Assembly: GCF_003236315.1 (NCBI RefSeq) | Contig: NZ_POTY01000009.1 | Span: forward strand, 1-51,925 | Length of the DNA: 51,925 bases | Reading direction: 5' to 3' | Source: Micromonospora craterilacus | GTDB taxonomy: Bacteria; Actinomycetota; Actinomycetes; Mycobacteriales; Micromonosporaceae | Shown here: in pieces, positions 35,001 to 44,678 of the stretch | How positions within the stretch are numbered: position 1 is the stretch's first letter | How the letters are laid out: the number at the start of each line of letters is the position of its first letter | Notes under the pieces: model-generated | What the model saw: the letters and a program-made list of their open reading frames with translations, nothing else | Database searches by the model: none | Told to the model about the DNA's origin: nothing | Translations under genes and position numbers: made by a program

Positions 35001-36198
35001 GCTTTCCGACCAGCGCCGAGGTATCGAAGTAGAAGTGTGAACGCCAAATGTCCCCGTGGCTCTCATAGTTCGACCCCACACGCGCCACCTCACGCGGCCA
35101 ATCCGTGCCCGAAGTCCACTGAGTGGTCGGCCGGGAATCGTTAACCGGAGCCCAACTGGCCCACTTCCTGTCGTACGTCGGATCGATGAAGACCGGGAAA
35201 TGCCCGGCGTCCAACACTTCAGGGGCGGCGGCGACAGTCAGGGAGCCGTCTTCGACCTTGACGTCGACCGGGGCGACCGTTGCAGAGTCCGCCGGACCCC
35301 GTGTGGTCGACCGGTCCGAGTCGAAAGCGGAGGGCTCGTCGGCCGCGAGGAACGCAGAGCGCGCGCCGCTGGCCACGGTCCTCGTCGGAGGTGCAGAGTC
35401 CCACGCCACAGCCGGCGGAGCCGCAGCCAGTAGACCGTCGGGGCCGGAGATGGTGACGGCGCCGTCCACCACGGACACCTCGGCCGAGCCGCCCACGACG
35501 TAGCGCGTCTCGCGGACCAGAGGATTGTCCGCCGCTGCGGCGCTCTTCACCACGAGCAGGTGGGAGAAGCCACCGCGCTCGGCACGGACCACCAGGTCGA
35601 CGTCCGGGTACACGCTCGGGTAGGTGATGGTGTCATCAGCGATCACGCCCTGCGGGAGTGTGCTCGGCCAGCCCAACGAGAAGCTCGCGCCGGCGCCGGT
35701 CATCGAGGCGAACGCGCCCGTCCCGCCTCGCGAGAAGACCACGTCGGCCGCCGACGCGACCGGACGCACAAAGCCGTCGGTCCCCACCACCAACGTCGTG
35801 TCGATCTCCCGCCAGGAACCGTCCCGCTTGGCCCACTGCGGCTCGGCCCACGACTCGAGGGTGAAGTCACCGGACGGCTGGGCGAATACCTTCGTCGTCT
35901 CCGACGCCGCCGCCAGCACTTCGACGGCCGTGTCACAGGACTCCGCCAACGCCTGCGCCGCGAACTCCGACTCCGCCGTCGGCGCCGCCCCGACAGGGCA
36001 GGGATCCGCAGGCTCGGCGGCGGCGCGATCAGGCGGCCACACCACCTGAAGCGAGGCCGCCAGCAACACACTGGCCACAGTGGACGAAAGCCAGGCAGAA
36101 CGGACCGACGGCACAGCCGCACCCCCGTAGAGCAGCGTGATCAACAGTTGCGGCACAACGTACAGAAAGATCAGCCCCAACGCCATAGCGGAGGCCAA
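32077..36198 (-). CDS. Large secreted LamG/DNRLRE-type protein, partner of the RHS toxin
   Basis: 1373 residues from TTG 36198, chosen because GGAGGG (complement of 36205-36210) lies six bases upstream. An alternative GTG at 36114 would give a plain signal peptide (VRSAWLSSTVASVLLAAS, cleavage near RAAAEP). Domains: an N-terminal beta region to about 340; a DNRLRE-like domain (about 340-500, YFDTSALVGKRLTGAASLDA); an Ig-like segment (about 630-725); and three LamG/concanavalin-like domains (about 727-920, 933-1150, 1152-1373), each with WTHLAGVYD-type or WQHVAVTVD strands. Such proteins commonly precede RHS genes in actinobacteria and are exported, possibly for surface attachment. It is the first gene of the cassette. 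Confidence 0.87.
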   Translation of the reverse strand: MASAMALGLIFLYVVPQLLITLLYGGAAVPSVRSAWLSSTVASVLLAASLQVVWPPDRAAAEPADPCPVGAAPTAESEFAAQALAESCDTAVEVLAAASETTKVFAQPSGDFTLESWAEPQWAKRDGSWREIDTTLVVGTDGFVRPVASAADVVFSRGGTGAFASMTGAGASFSLGWPSTLPQGVIADDTITYPSVYPDVDLVVRAERGGFSHLLVVKSAAAADNPLVRETRYVVGGSAEVSVVDGAVTISGPDGLLAAAPPAVAWDSAPPTRTVASGARSAFLAADEPSAFDSDRSTTRGPADSATVAPVDVKVEDGSLTVAAAPEVLDAGHFPVFIDPTYDRKWASWAPVNDSRPTTQWTSGTDWPREVARVGSNYESHGDIWRSHFYFDTSALVGKRLTGAASLDAWLVHTGDCAGESIAIWQTNSLAANTPTWNGMKDKWLHDGALQTKLGKANAGCGQKADWLAFNGSQVKHHVQRHADAGHTSITFGLRMGTESGGRWAKFDPANVKLKTDYQHKPTSPVAIRTTPGGNCATSSPGPWITNRTPTLFGKANDGDGTVKIQFDLNGPTSPADHTSDWTPSGKERGWMTPTLAEGNYNWRVRGTDGVDVDMTSWTGWCYFRLDHTPPTAPVVTRTSGTPIAGQPVTLSFTSSDARSGMKQFAYGIGVDAQQQFKASTGTTTITFTPETGRTVVYVWAQDNAGNYSARTAYNFFTGRITEAQAQGAWRFDGDALDDSGQGRNFTLGTGVGYGPDRKGNANAALTFNGTGCAATSPAVRTDAEYTVAGWAKIADKLSVRALVAQGGTSRSSFYLQYNGPSDRWQLTLSNADIADATFTTISAPAATPLNAWQHVAVTVDPVAKVARLYLDGRLAAEGSLPFAPWNAQERLLVGCVGTGSSAWNQMSGSIDHLGIWQGLLSDAQIARTATELPAGPVGDWPLHANGSETTDRSSDAILPEEVDWADDQYGRAESAMVLDGTRCALTEGTVLRTDESFTVAAWVKLAAVGAGNQTVIGQDGNRVSGWYLGTRYSGGVPYWSLMMKPADDENSPSQFTRSPLAITADVGKWTHLAGVYDATAQRMSLYINGRPAAWVARTGGPWRAGGSMTIGCALYAGVYGDHVDGAISGVRVWRGALTDAEMAAVHGGNPAVKLEGMWPLDGPASDTPTYLADYSGNGRDLTITGPYSWARDRGYGRDGALGLELAANSCAESAGPVVRTDASFTVTAWVLLEQTTDHHTVVSQVGNVHGGFYLKYNPTQDRWHFGIPSTGDSTSATWHTAESQGPPELGKWTHLAGVYDVAAGKVRLYVDGEVQGEANGPASPWMAAGPTLIGCNGAADGRRWSPLGGVVDDVRIWTSTVDPDRIAGLAAG

Positions 36199-36248
36199 CG
36201 ACTACCCTCCGTGGCCCTACTCTGGGTGGACGATTGGAGCCTGCCTCC

Positions 36249-36340
36249 TCGGCAGATCGAAAGTCCATCGCTCGGCGGAAGGAAGGTGAGCTGATCGGCA
36301 GATTGAAGGTAGGGCCTTCGGCAGAAGGAAGGTCGAGAGT
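36249..36340. repeat. Four tandem 23-bp repeats, operator-like array
   Basis: Copies start at 36249, 36272, 36295 and 36318, exactly 23 bases apart. Each has a 16-base core, consensus TCGGCAGAAGGAAGGT, with 2-4 differences in the less similar copies, followed by seven variable bases. The array fills the space between the divergent LamG and AAA/DUF4143 genes and ends 11 bases before the ATG at 36352. Direct repeats at about two helical turns suggest cooperative binding of a regulator on one face of the DNA. Confidence 0.8.
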
Positions 36341-36351
36341 ACGATCAGGCC

Positions 36352-37593
36352 ATGCGCAGAGCTGGTGACTACCTGCCCCGACGAGCGGCCGACCTGGTCC
36401 TGGAGGCCCTGACCGACACCAGGGTGGTGGTCGTCAACGGCGCCCGGCAGGTTGGCAAGAGCACGCTCGCCGAGGTGGTGTTGCGACACCACTCCGACGG
36501 CGTCGCGCGCTTCCTCGACGATCCGGGCACCCGCGCCGCCGCAGCGGCGGATCCGGTCGGCTTCGTACGTCACGACGGCCTCATGCTGATCGACGAGGTG
36601 CAGCGGGTCCCGGACCTCTGGCTCGCGATCAAGAACCTGGTCGACCGTGACCCTCGGCCGGGCCGTTTCCTGCTCACCGGCTCGGCCCGTTTGCTGGGCC
36701 TGCGGAGCGTGCCGGACTCCCTTCCCGGGCGTTCCGAGACCGTCGAGTTGTGGCCGCTGTCGCAGGGCGAGATCGATGGCACCACGGACAACTTCGTGGA
36801 TGCCGCCTTCGCGCACGGCGCCGACCTACGCGCGCCGGTGACCGACCTCCGGCGCCGGGATTATCTGGCCCGAGCCGCCCGGGGCGGCTATCCCGAGGCG
36901 ATCCGGCGGGAGGCGCCCCGACGCCGCGAACGCTTCTTCGAGGGCTACCTGGCCGACCTGATCGCACGCGATGTGAAGCAGGTGGCGGAGATCGAACGCG
37001 TCGGCGACATGCGCCGCCTGCTTTCCCTGCTGGCCGCCCAGACGGCCGGTCTGCTCAACGTCAACCGGCTCGCCAGCGAACTGAGCATCACCGCGCCGAC
37101 AGTTCGCAGCTACCTGCACATCCTGGAGACCATCTACCTCATCCGGATCGTCCCCGCGTGGTCCGCGAACTCGACGACCCGAGCCACGGCCACCCCCAAA
37201 GTCATCTTCGTCGACTCCGGGGTGGCCGGCTACCTCACCGCCGGGGCGGTCTCGGACGCGCCGCTCGGCGGCCTCCTGGAGAACTTCGTCCTCGGCGAGT
37301 TGGGCCGCCAACTGACTTGGGCACGGCACTCCCTCCGGCTCTACCACTACCGGGACCGCGACCAGTACGAGGTCGACGCGATCCTGGAGGACAACGCGGG
37401 CAATGTGGTCGGGATCGAGGTGAAGGCATCGGAGACCGTCCGGGGTGAAGACTTCCGTGGCATCCGGCTACTCCAACGCCGCCTCGGCGACCGGTTCCGG
37501 GCCGGCTTCGTCCTCCACTGCGGCACGGACTCGCTCAGCTTCGGCGAAGGCCTGACCGCTCTGCCCATCTCGGCCCTCTGGACAACGGCCTGA
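36352..37593 (+). CDS. AAA-family ATPase with C-terminal DUF4143 domain
   Basis: 413 residues from ATG 36352. Walker A is NGARQVGKST (29-38) and Walker B LMLIDEVQRVPDLW, with a LLTGSARLL sensor segment, as in the AAA_14 family. The C-terminal DUF4143 half includes a winged-helix-like segment (NRLASELSITAPTVRSYLHI) and a block YEVDAILEDNAG then VVGIEVKAS, which has the D...ExK order of PD-(D/E)XK nucleases. The family is widespread, usually solitary and of unknown role. Here it sits directly behind the 23-bp repeat array, so its own product or a regulator may bind there. It converges with the HxlR gene. Confidence 0.9.
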   Translation: MRRAGDYLPRRAADLVLEALTDTRVVVVNGARQVGKSTLAEVVLRHHSDGVARFLDDPGTRAAAAADPVGFVRHDGLMLIDEVQRVPDLWLAIKNLVDRDPRPGRFLLTGSARLLGLRSVPDSLPGRSETVELWPLSQGEIDGTTDNFVDAAFAHGADLRAPVTDLRRRDYLARAARGGYPEAIRREAPRRRERFFEGYLADLIARDVKQVAEIERVGDMRRLLSLLAAQTAGLLNVNRLASELSITAPTVRSYLHILETIYLIRIVPAWSANSTTRATATPKVIFVDSGVAGYLTAGAVSDAPLGGLLENFVLGELGRQLTWARHSLRLYHYRDRDQYEVDAILEDNAGNVVGIEVKASETVRGEDFRGIRLLQRRLGDRFRAGFVLHCGTDSLSFGEGLTALPISALWTTA

Positions 37594-37640
37594 CCCCTGC
37601 CTCGCCAGTTCGTCGGCGTCCAAGCGAAGGGCCGACCCGC

Positions 37641-38378
37641 TCAACCACCGGAAACGCGGTCAGCCCTCGCCGAGTCGGGTTCCGACGCCTCGGCGTATAG
37701 CCGTACGACACGTTCGATCGCGTCCCGGTCGCCCTCGACGCGTACGGCCCCGTCGCGCTCGGCGTCGGCGAGCGACAGGCCGCCGAAGAGCACCTCGCTC
37801 CAGACCGTCGACTCGGTGGTCACGGTCGCCACCGGGTTGACCGCGACACCGGGCTGGATGTCCAGGACACGGCCGACGGCGGCCAGGTGGTAGTCGCGCA
37901 TCGGCGGGTCGGGCCGGCGGGCGTCGTACAGGCGAAGGGCAATGGGCGGGAGGTCGACGGGCGCGGGCGGTGCCATGGCGCGCATGGCGAGGATCATGGC
38001 GTCCGGGGTCATGCCACCGTGGGTGCTCGGGTCCGGACCGGCGGAATACCACCGCCCCAGCGACCCCAGGACGGACTCCAGCCCACGACCCCACTCGGTC
38101 GCGGCGTACGCACGGGTGCGCGCCAGATCGGTGAGGGTCACCTGCTCGACGATGCCGGCCTGCTGCAGTGACCTGAGCCGGTCGGCGAGGACGGCCGGGG
38201 TGATGCCACGGACCGCCTCCTGCAGGTCGGCGAAGCGTCTGGGTCCGAGGATCAGTTCGCGTACGACGATGAGCGCCCATCGGTCGCCCACCAGGTCGAG
38301 GGCGTTCGCCGCCCGGCAGGCGTCGCCGAGGTGGGCATAGGTCCGCTTGACAGGCAACCGACTAGTCACTCTCTTCAC
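37641..38378 (-). CDS. HxlR-type winged-helix regulator with C-terminal SCP2-like domain
   Basis: 245 residues from GTG 38378; GTG 38369 and TTG 38357 are alternatives and none has an ideal ribosome-binding site. The N-terminal 100 residues are an HxlR/MarR-like winged helix: ALDLVGDRWALIVVREL, GPRRFADLQ, GITPAVLADRLRSLQQAGIV. The rest resembles the SCP2 sterol-carrier-like domain often fused to HxlR regulators in actinobacteria and may bind a ligand. It is divergent from the DUF899 gene with only 30 bases between starts, so it probably controls both genes from the AT-rich intergenic site. Confidence 0.85.
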   Translation of the reverse strand: MKRVTSRLPVKRTYAHLGDACRAANALDLVGDRWALIVVRELILGPRRFADLQEAVRGITPAVLADRLRSLQQAGIVEQVTLTDLARTRAYAATEWGRGLESVLGSLGRWYSAGPDPSTHGGMTPDAMILAMRAMAPPAPVDLPPIALRLYDARRPDPPMRDYHLAAVGRVLDIQPGVAVNPVATVTTESTVWSEVLFGGLSLADAERDGAVRVEGDRDAIERVVRLYAEASEPDSARADRVSGG

Positions 38379-38389
38379 ACGAGCAAGAA

Positions 38390-38403
38390 CTATGTTTAAA
38401 GTA
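38390..38403. promoter_or_regulatory. AT-rich operator/promoter between HxlR and DUF899 genes
   Basis: CTATGTTTAAAGTA is 11 of 14 A+T in a GC-rich chromosome and lies in the 30-base gap between divergent starts. TATGTT (38391-38396) is a plausible -10 box for the DUF899 gene whose ATG is 12 bases further on, implying a leaderless or near-leaderless transcript. TTTAAA is the symmetric core; the wider palindrome is imperfect. Confidence 0.45.
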
Positions 38404-38408
38404 CCACC

Positions 38409-39134
38409 ATGGAGAGCATCGACACGAGCGCCGCCCCTCCCGTCGTCGACCGCGAAACCTGGCTTCGCGAGCGGGACGTTCTCCTCGTCCGGGAGAAGGC
38501 CCACACCCGGGAGGGTGACGCACTCGCCGCCGCGCGCCGCCGCCTCCCGATGACCGAGATCGCGCCCGTCAAGCTCGTCGGCGAGCGGGGCCCGACCTCG
38601 ATGCTCGACATCTTCGAAGGGCGCGACCAGCTCGTCGTCTACAAGCACATGTGGCACCTCGGCAAGCCGTTCGAGGGGCAGTGCGAGGGCTGCACCATCA
38701 GCATCTGGAACTTCCAGAACTCGGTCTACCTCGAGGCACGCGGCATCACGTTCGCGGTCTTCGGCGAGGGGCCGTACGAGGAGATGGCGCCGTTCCGGGA
38801 GTTCATGGGCTACACCCACCCGTGGTATTCGACGTACGGCGTCGACGAGCCCGCCTTCGCCGACAGCGGCGCCATCGCCTGCTACCTCCGCCAGGGCGAC
38901 CGGGTCTACCTCACCTACGAGACGACCGGCCGCGGCGTCGAGGCGATCATGGGCTCGCTCAAGCTGCTCGACATGACCGTCTACGGCCGGCAGGAGGCCT
39001 GGGAGGACTCCCCCGAGGGCTGGCCGCAGGACCCGACGTACAGCTTCTGGCGCAAGGACGGCCGCCCAACGGCGCAATGGACCCGCCCGCAGGTCACGCC
39101 GGTCCGGGCAGCGGACGAGCACCACTGCCACTGA
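38409..39134 (+). CDS. DUF899 family thioredoxin-like protein
   Basis: 241 residues from ATG 38409, almost directly after its promoter. The sequence follows the DUF899 family: RETWLRERDVLLVREKAHTRE and RRLPMTEI at the N-terminus, then DIFEGRDQLVVYKHMW, and a CEGCTISIWNF redox-like CxxC (Cys95-Cys98 region) in a thioredoxin-like fold, ending in an acidic DEHHCH tail. The enzymatic role is not established. Control by the divergent HxlR regulator is inferred. HxlR-regulated genes often respond to electrophiles or redox stress, which would suit a CxxC protein. Confidence 0.87.
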   Translation: MESIDTSAAPPVVDRETWLRERDVLLVREKAHTREGDALAAARRRLPMTEIAPVKLVGERGPTSMLDIFEGRDQLVVYKHMWHLGKPFEGQCEGCTISIWNFQNSVYLEARGITFAVFGEGPYEEMAPFREFMGYTHPWYSTYGVDEPAFADSGAIACYLRQGDRVYLTYETTGRGVEAIMGSLKLLDMTVYGRQEAWEDSPEGWPQDPTYSFWRKDGRPTAQWTRPQVTPVRAADEHHCH

Positions 39135-39192
39135 GTGCGACGACGCGGGCATCAACGACCCCGCCGCGCCATTGGACGGGCCTGTGCGGTCG

Positions 39193-39231
39193 CATCAGGT
39201 GCGCCCCGATGGCGGTACGGTGCGCCTGATG
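39193..39231 (+). terminator. Possible terminator hairpin after DUF899 gene
   Basis: CATCAGGTGCGCC (39193-39205) pairs with GGTGCGCCTGATG (39219-39231) with two G-U pairs and a 13-base loop, 59 bases past the stop. Confidence 0.5.
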
Positions 39232-39437
39232 TCCGCTTTGGGGCTGGGGTCCGGCGCGGAGCTACCCACCTAGGAGCGCGCCGATCCGTGGTGCGTCCGG
39301 TGTCGGGTTTGGGGTTTGGTGTCCGGTGGTCGGGGCTGGCCGGCGGGGAATGATGCCGGGCCGCGGGTCGTTGTACATGGCACACCGCCGGCGCCCTCCG
39401 CGCCGTGAGCCGGTAGCCCCCGGAACCCTGGCCCGCG

Positions 39438-39463
39438 GGAATGCGGGACCGGCCGGGATCGTT
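39438..39463 (+). promoter_or_regulatory. SigR-like ECF promoter match
   Basis: GGAAT (39438-39442) is followed by exactly 18 bases and GTT (39461-39463), the published streptomycete SigR consensus (GGAAT-N18-GTT). It lies about 120 bases upstream of the C39-like peptidase start. The match is short and could be chance. Confidence 0.35.
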
Positions 39464-39583
39464 ACACCCCCCGGACGCCCGAGCAGCCCCCCGCCGGGCG
39501 TACCCCTAAACCCCCGCAGCACCGCGATCCCCTTCACGGGTTGATCCGTGCCGCACACCCCCGAACGGAAGGCGTGACTCATC

Positions 39584-40240
39584 ATGCGTACCGACATCCT
39601 GCGTAAGACCGCCCTGACCATCGCCGCCACCGCCGCCACCGCCGGCGGCATCGCCGGCCCCGCCATCGCCGCCCAGGCCACCCCGGGCGCGCAGGCCGCC
39701 ACCGCCACCGTGCAGGCCGGCCGTAAGAGCAGCGAGCGTGAGCTGAACGTCCGCTACGAGGCCCAGCCGAACTTCTACTACTGCGGTCCGGCCGCGACCC
39801 GTAACGCCCTGTCGGTGCAGGGCAAGGACATCAACGTCGACGCCATGGCCAAGGAAATGGGCACCACCGAGGACGGCACCAACTCCATCAACGACATCAC
39901 CCCCGTCCTGAACAAGGAAACCGGTAAGAACGTCTACAAGTCGGTGGAGATCTCCGGCGCGAAGGCCGACAGCAAGCAGGCCGACAAGCTGCGAGACGAC
40001 GTCGTCCGTACCGTCGACGACGGCCGCGCCGTAGTCGCCAACATCGCCGGCACCGCCACCGACACCGACGGCACCACCCACTCCTTCGAAGGCGGCCACT
40101 ACATCAGCGTCGTCGGCTACCGCGACAACGGCAAGACCGTGACGATCGCCGACTCCGCCAACCCGAACACCGCGTCGTACCGGATCAGCATCGACAACCT
40201 GGCCAACTGGATCGCCACCCGCGGCTACACCGCCAGCTGA
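39584..40240 (+). CDS. Secreted C39-like (papain-fold) cysteine peptidase
   Basis: 218 residues from ATG 39584 with GGAAGG at about 39567-39572. A Sec signal peptide of about 30-40 residues (LTIAATAATAGGIAGPAIAA) precedes the catalytic block. The presumed nucleophile is in FYYCGPAATRNALS, the histidine in GGHYISVVGYRD and the acidic partner in VTIADSANPN, the order of peptidase C39/transglutaminase-like folds. Without a partner ABC transporter it is more likely a free secreted peptidase or amidase than a bacteriocin leader protease. A strong terminator follows. Confidence 0.85.
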   Translation: MRTDILRKTALTIAATAATAGGIAGPAIAAQATPGAQAATATVQAGRKSSERELNVRYEAQPNFYYCGPAATRNALSVQGKDINVDAMAKEMGTTEDGTNSINDITPVLNKETGKNVYKSVEISGAKADSKQADKLRDDVVRTVDDGRAVVANIAGTATDTDGTTHSFEGGHYISVVGYRDNGKTVTIADSANPNTASYRISIDNLANWIATRGYTAS

Positions 40241-40316
40241 CAACCCAACAAGTGTTAGGAAGGGACCCCTCCTCCACACCAGGCGTCAACAAGGACCCCT
40301 TCCTTTCAGCCAGCAG

Positions 40317-40352
40317 CCGAAGGGCCGACCCCACACGGGGTCGGCCCTTCGG
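40317..40352 (+). terminator. Strong hairpin terminator after the C39-like gene
   Basis: A perfect 16-bp stem (40317-40332 with 40337-40352) closes an ACAC loop. A weaker pair, AGGAAGGG (40257-40264) with CCCTTCCT (40297-40304), precedes it. Confidence 0.85.
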
Positions 40353-40434
40353 CGTGTCCACGGCCGGACGCAAGGTTCCTCGCCGTCCCCACGGCCGGCC
40401 CGACGCGGGCTCCGGCCAGGCCGGACGTTCGAGG

Positions 40435-41091
40435 TCAGCGGTCGCTGCTGACGGGTACCGGCTCGGCGTCGTCGGGGGACTCGGCCGGTGCCAGCCGCCG
40501 GGCACGGCGGCGCAGCCACCAGGTGCTGGTGAGGCCGGCGAGCACCGCGACCACCAGCCCGGCCCAGGAGAGGTCCTTGAGCCAGTGTTCGGCGGCCCGG
40601 CCCACGGTGAAGAGCAGGTACGTGGTGCCGAACGCCCAGACCAGGCCGCCGGCCACATTCGCCAGCAGGAACCGGCGGTACGGCACGTGCAGCGCGCCCG
40701 CCAGGGGCCCGGCGAGGATCCGCAGCAGGGCCACGAACCGGCCGAAGAAGACTGCCCAGACCCCGTGCCGGGCGAAGCTCTGTTCCGCGCGGGCAAGGTG
40801 TGCCGGTCCGAGGTGTCGGGGGAACCGCCGGCCCAGCCGTTCCAGCAACGGTCGGCCCCCGCGTCGGCCGACCGCGTACCCGATGGAGTCGCCGACGATG
40901 GCGCCGGCCGCGGCGGCGGTGGCCACCCACTCGGGCTGGATCACCCCGGTGGCGGCGAGGAGGGCGGAGCTGACCAGCACGATCTCGCCGGGCAGCGGAA
41001 CGCCCATGCTCTCCACGCCGATCACCCCGGCGACGATCAGGTAGACCACGCCGGGGGGAAACGCGGCGAGCCAGTGCTGTACGTCTACCAC
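40435..41091 (-). CDS. DedA family membrane protein
   Basis: 218 residues from GTG 41091, selected because GGAAGG sits seven bases upstream; the frame is open to 41166 but that extension is basic and poorly conserved. The DedA/SNARE-associated pattern is clear: GVIGVESMGVPLPGEIVL (re-entrant loop), GAIVGDSIGYAVGRRGG, ARHGVWAVFFGRFVALLR and AGPLAGALHVPYRRFL, with four to five membrane segments. DedA proteins are membrane lipid transporters/scramblases (undecaprenyl phosphate or phospholipid recycling). A basic, polar C-terminal tail follows the last helix. Confidence 0.9.
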   Translation of the reverse strand: MVDVQHWLAAFPPGVVYLIVAGVIGVESMGVPLPGEIVLVSSALLAATGVIQPEWVATAAAAGAIVGDSIGYAVGRRGGRPLLERLGRRFPRHLGPAHLARAEQSFARHGVWAVFFGRFVALLRILAGPLAGALHVPYRRFLLANVAGGLVWAFGTTYLLFTVGRAAEHWLKDLSWAGLVVAVLAGLTSTWWLRRRARRLAPAESPDDAEPVPVSSDR

Positions 41092-41208
41092 CGCCACCCC
41101 TTCCGATCCGACGTCGAACCCTACCCGGGTCCGACGGGTCGGACGGCCCGCAGACCGGGCGGCCACCCGGCCGGGCCACCGGCACCCGTGGCGGGGCGGC
41201 GAAGGGGG

Positions 41209-41562
41209 TCAGGCCGGGGTGACGAACTCCAGCCGGTTGCCGTGCGCGTCCTCGGTGTGGAAGCGGCGCATCCCCGGCAGTTCGTTCCCGCCCCAGGTCA
41301 CCGGGTATCCGGCGGCGGCCAGTCGGGCGGCGAGGGCGTCCAGGTCGGGCCGGAGCAGGGCGGGATGCGCCTTGCGGGCCGGGCGGAAGTCGTCCTCGAC
41401 GCCCAGGTGCAGTTCGGCGCCGTACCCGCTGAACCAGCAACCGCCGCGGGCCGCGAGGGCCGGTGGTTTGGCCTGCTCGGTCAGGCCGAGCAGGCCGACG
41501 TAGTAGGCCCGCGAGCGGTCCTCGGAGCCCCGCGGGCAGGCCAGTTGAACGTGGTGGATCAT
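41209..41562 (-). CDS. VOC (glyoxalase/bleomycin-resistance fold) protein
   Basis: 117 residues from ATG 41562, with GGGAGG seven bases upstream. The beta-alpha-beta-beta-beta halves are visible: MIHHVQLACPRGSED with YYVGLLGL and GAELHLGVEDDF, then HPALLRPDLDALAARLAAAG and GMRRFHTEDAHGNRLEFV. The His in HHVQL, His in LHLGV and the final Glu in RLEFV could form a metal site. The substrate is unknown. The DedA gene is 117 bases downstream on the same strand; TATAAG (complement of 41601-41606) is a possible -10. Confidence 0.85.
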   Translation of the reverse strand: MIHHVQLACPRGSEDRSRAYYVGLLGLTEQAKPPALAARGGCWFSGYGAELHLGVEDDFRPARKAHPALLRPDLDALAARLAAAGYPVTWGGNELPGMRRFHTEDAHGNRLEFVTPA

Positions 41563-41628
41563 GGTTGCACCTCCCGTCCACACGATGGCATCGGGTTGCA
41601 CTTATAGCAAGACGGACGTACGGTTTTG

Positions 41629-41667
41629 TTGACAGCGAGAATCGGCGGTAAGTGTTGCCTAACCACG
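41629..41667 (+). promoter_or_regulatory. Putative acnA promoter with weak IdeR/DtxR-like box
   Basis: TTGACA (41629-41634) is a good -35 but no ideal -10 follows; AAGTGT (41650-41655) is the best at 15-base spacing. The 19 bases at 41649-41667 match the DtxR/IdeR iron-box consensus at 12 positions, including a contiguous GCCTAACC block, and would overlap the -10 region. Confidence 0.25.
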
Positions 41668-41735
41668 GCGGCGCTCCGGCCGGTGCGACAGACTGCTCAG
41701 GACTACTCACGGTCGCTGGTGTGAAGGAGTACGAC

Positions 41736-44573
<2,838 letters not shown>

Positions 44574-44586
44574 CGTACCACAAGGC

Positions 44587-44622
44587 CGAAGGGCTCCTTT
44601 CCGTGCGGGAAGGAGCCCTTCG
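44587..44622. terminator. Bidirectional terminator between acnA and the conservon
   Basis: 44587-44602 pairs with 44607-44622 (15 of 16 bp) around GTGC. It lies 13 bases after the acnA stop and 56 bases past the convergent cvnD stop. Confidence 0.8.
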
Positions 44623-44678
44623 TGATCTGGAGGTACCCGGTGTCGGGTTGGCGGGCCCGGGGTTGCCGTCCCCCGGGG

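Larger units (their letters stand above)
39135..39583. other. Intergenic region between DUF899 and C39-like peptidase genes
   Basis: About 450 bases without a supported gene. It contains an imperfect stem-loop (39193-39205 with 39219-39231, 11 of 13 Watson-Crick pairs and two G-U) that could end the DUF899 transcript, G-rich runs around 39296-39350, and a SigR-like promoter match at 39438-39463. Confidence 0.6.

Noticed and set aside
36249..36340. Possible CRISPR array
   Set aside because: The variable parts are only seven bases and the repeats imperfect; there are no cas genes in the window.
39250..39583. ydaO/c-di-AMP-type riboswitch upstream of the secreted peptidase
   Set aside because: Secreted hydrolases in actinobacteria often carry one, but I could not find the conserved motifs or pairing; only a simple hairpin and a promoter-like word are visible.
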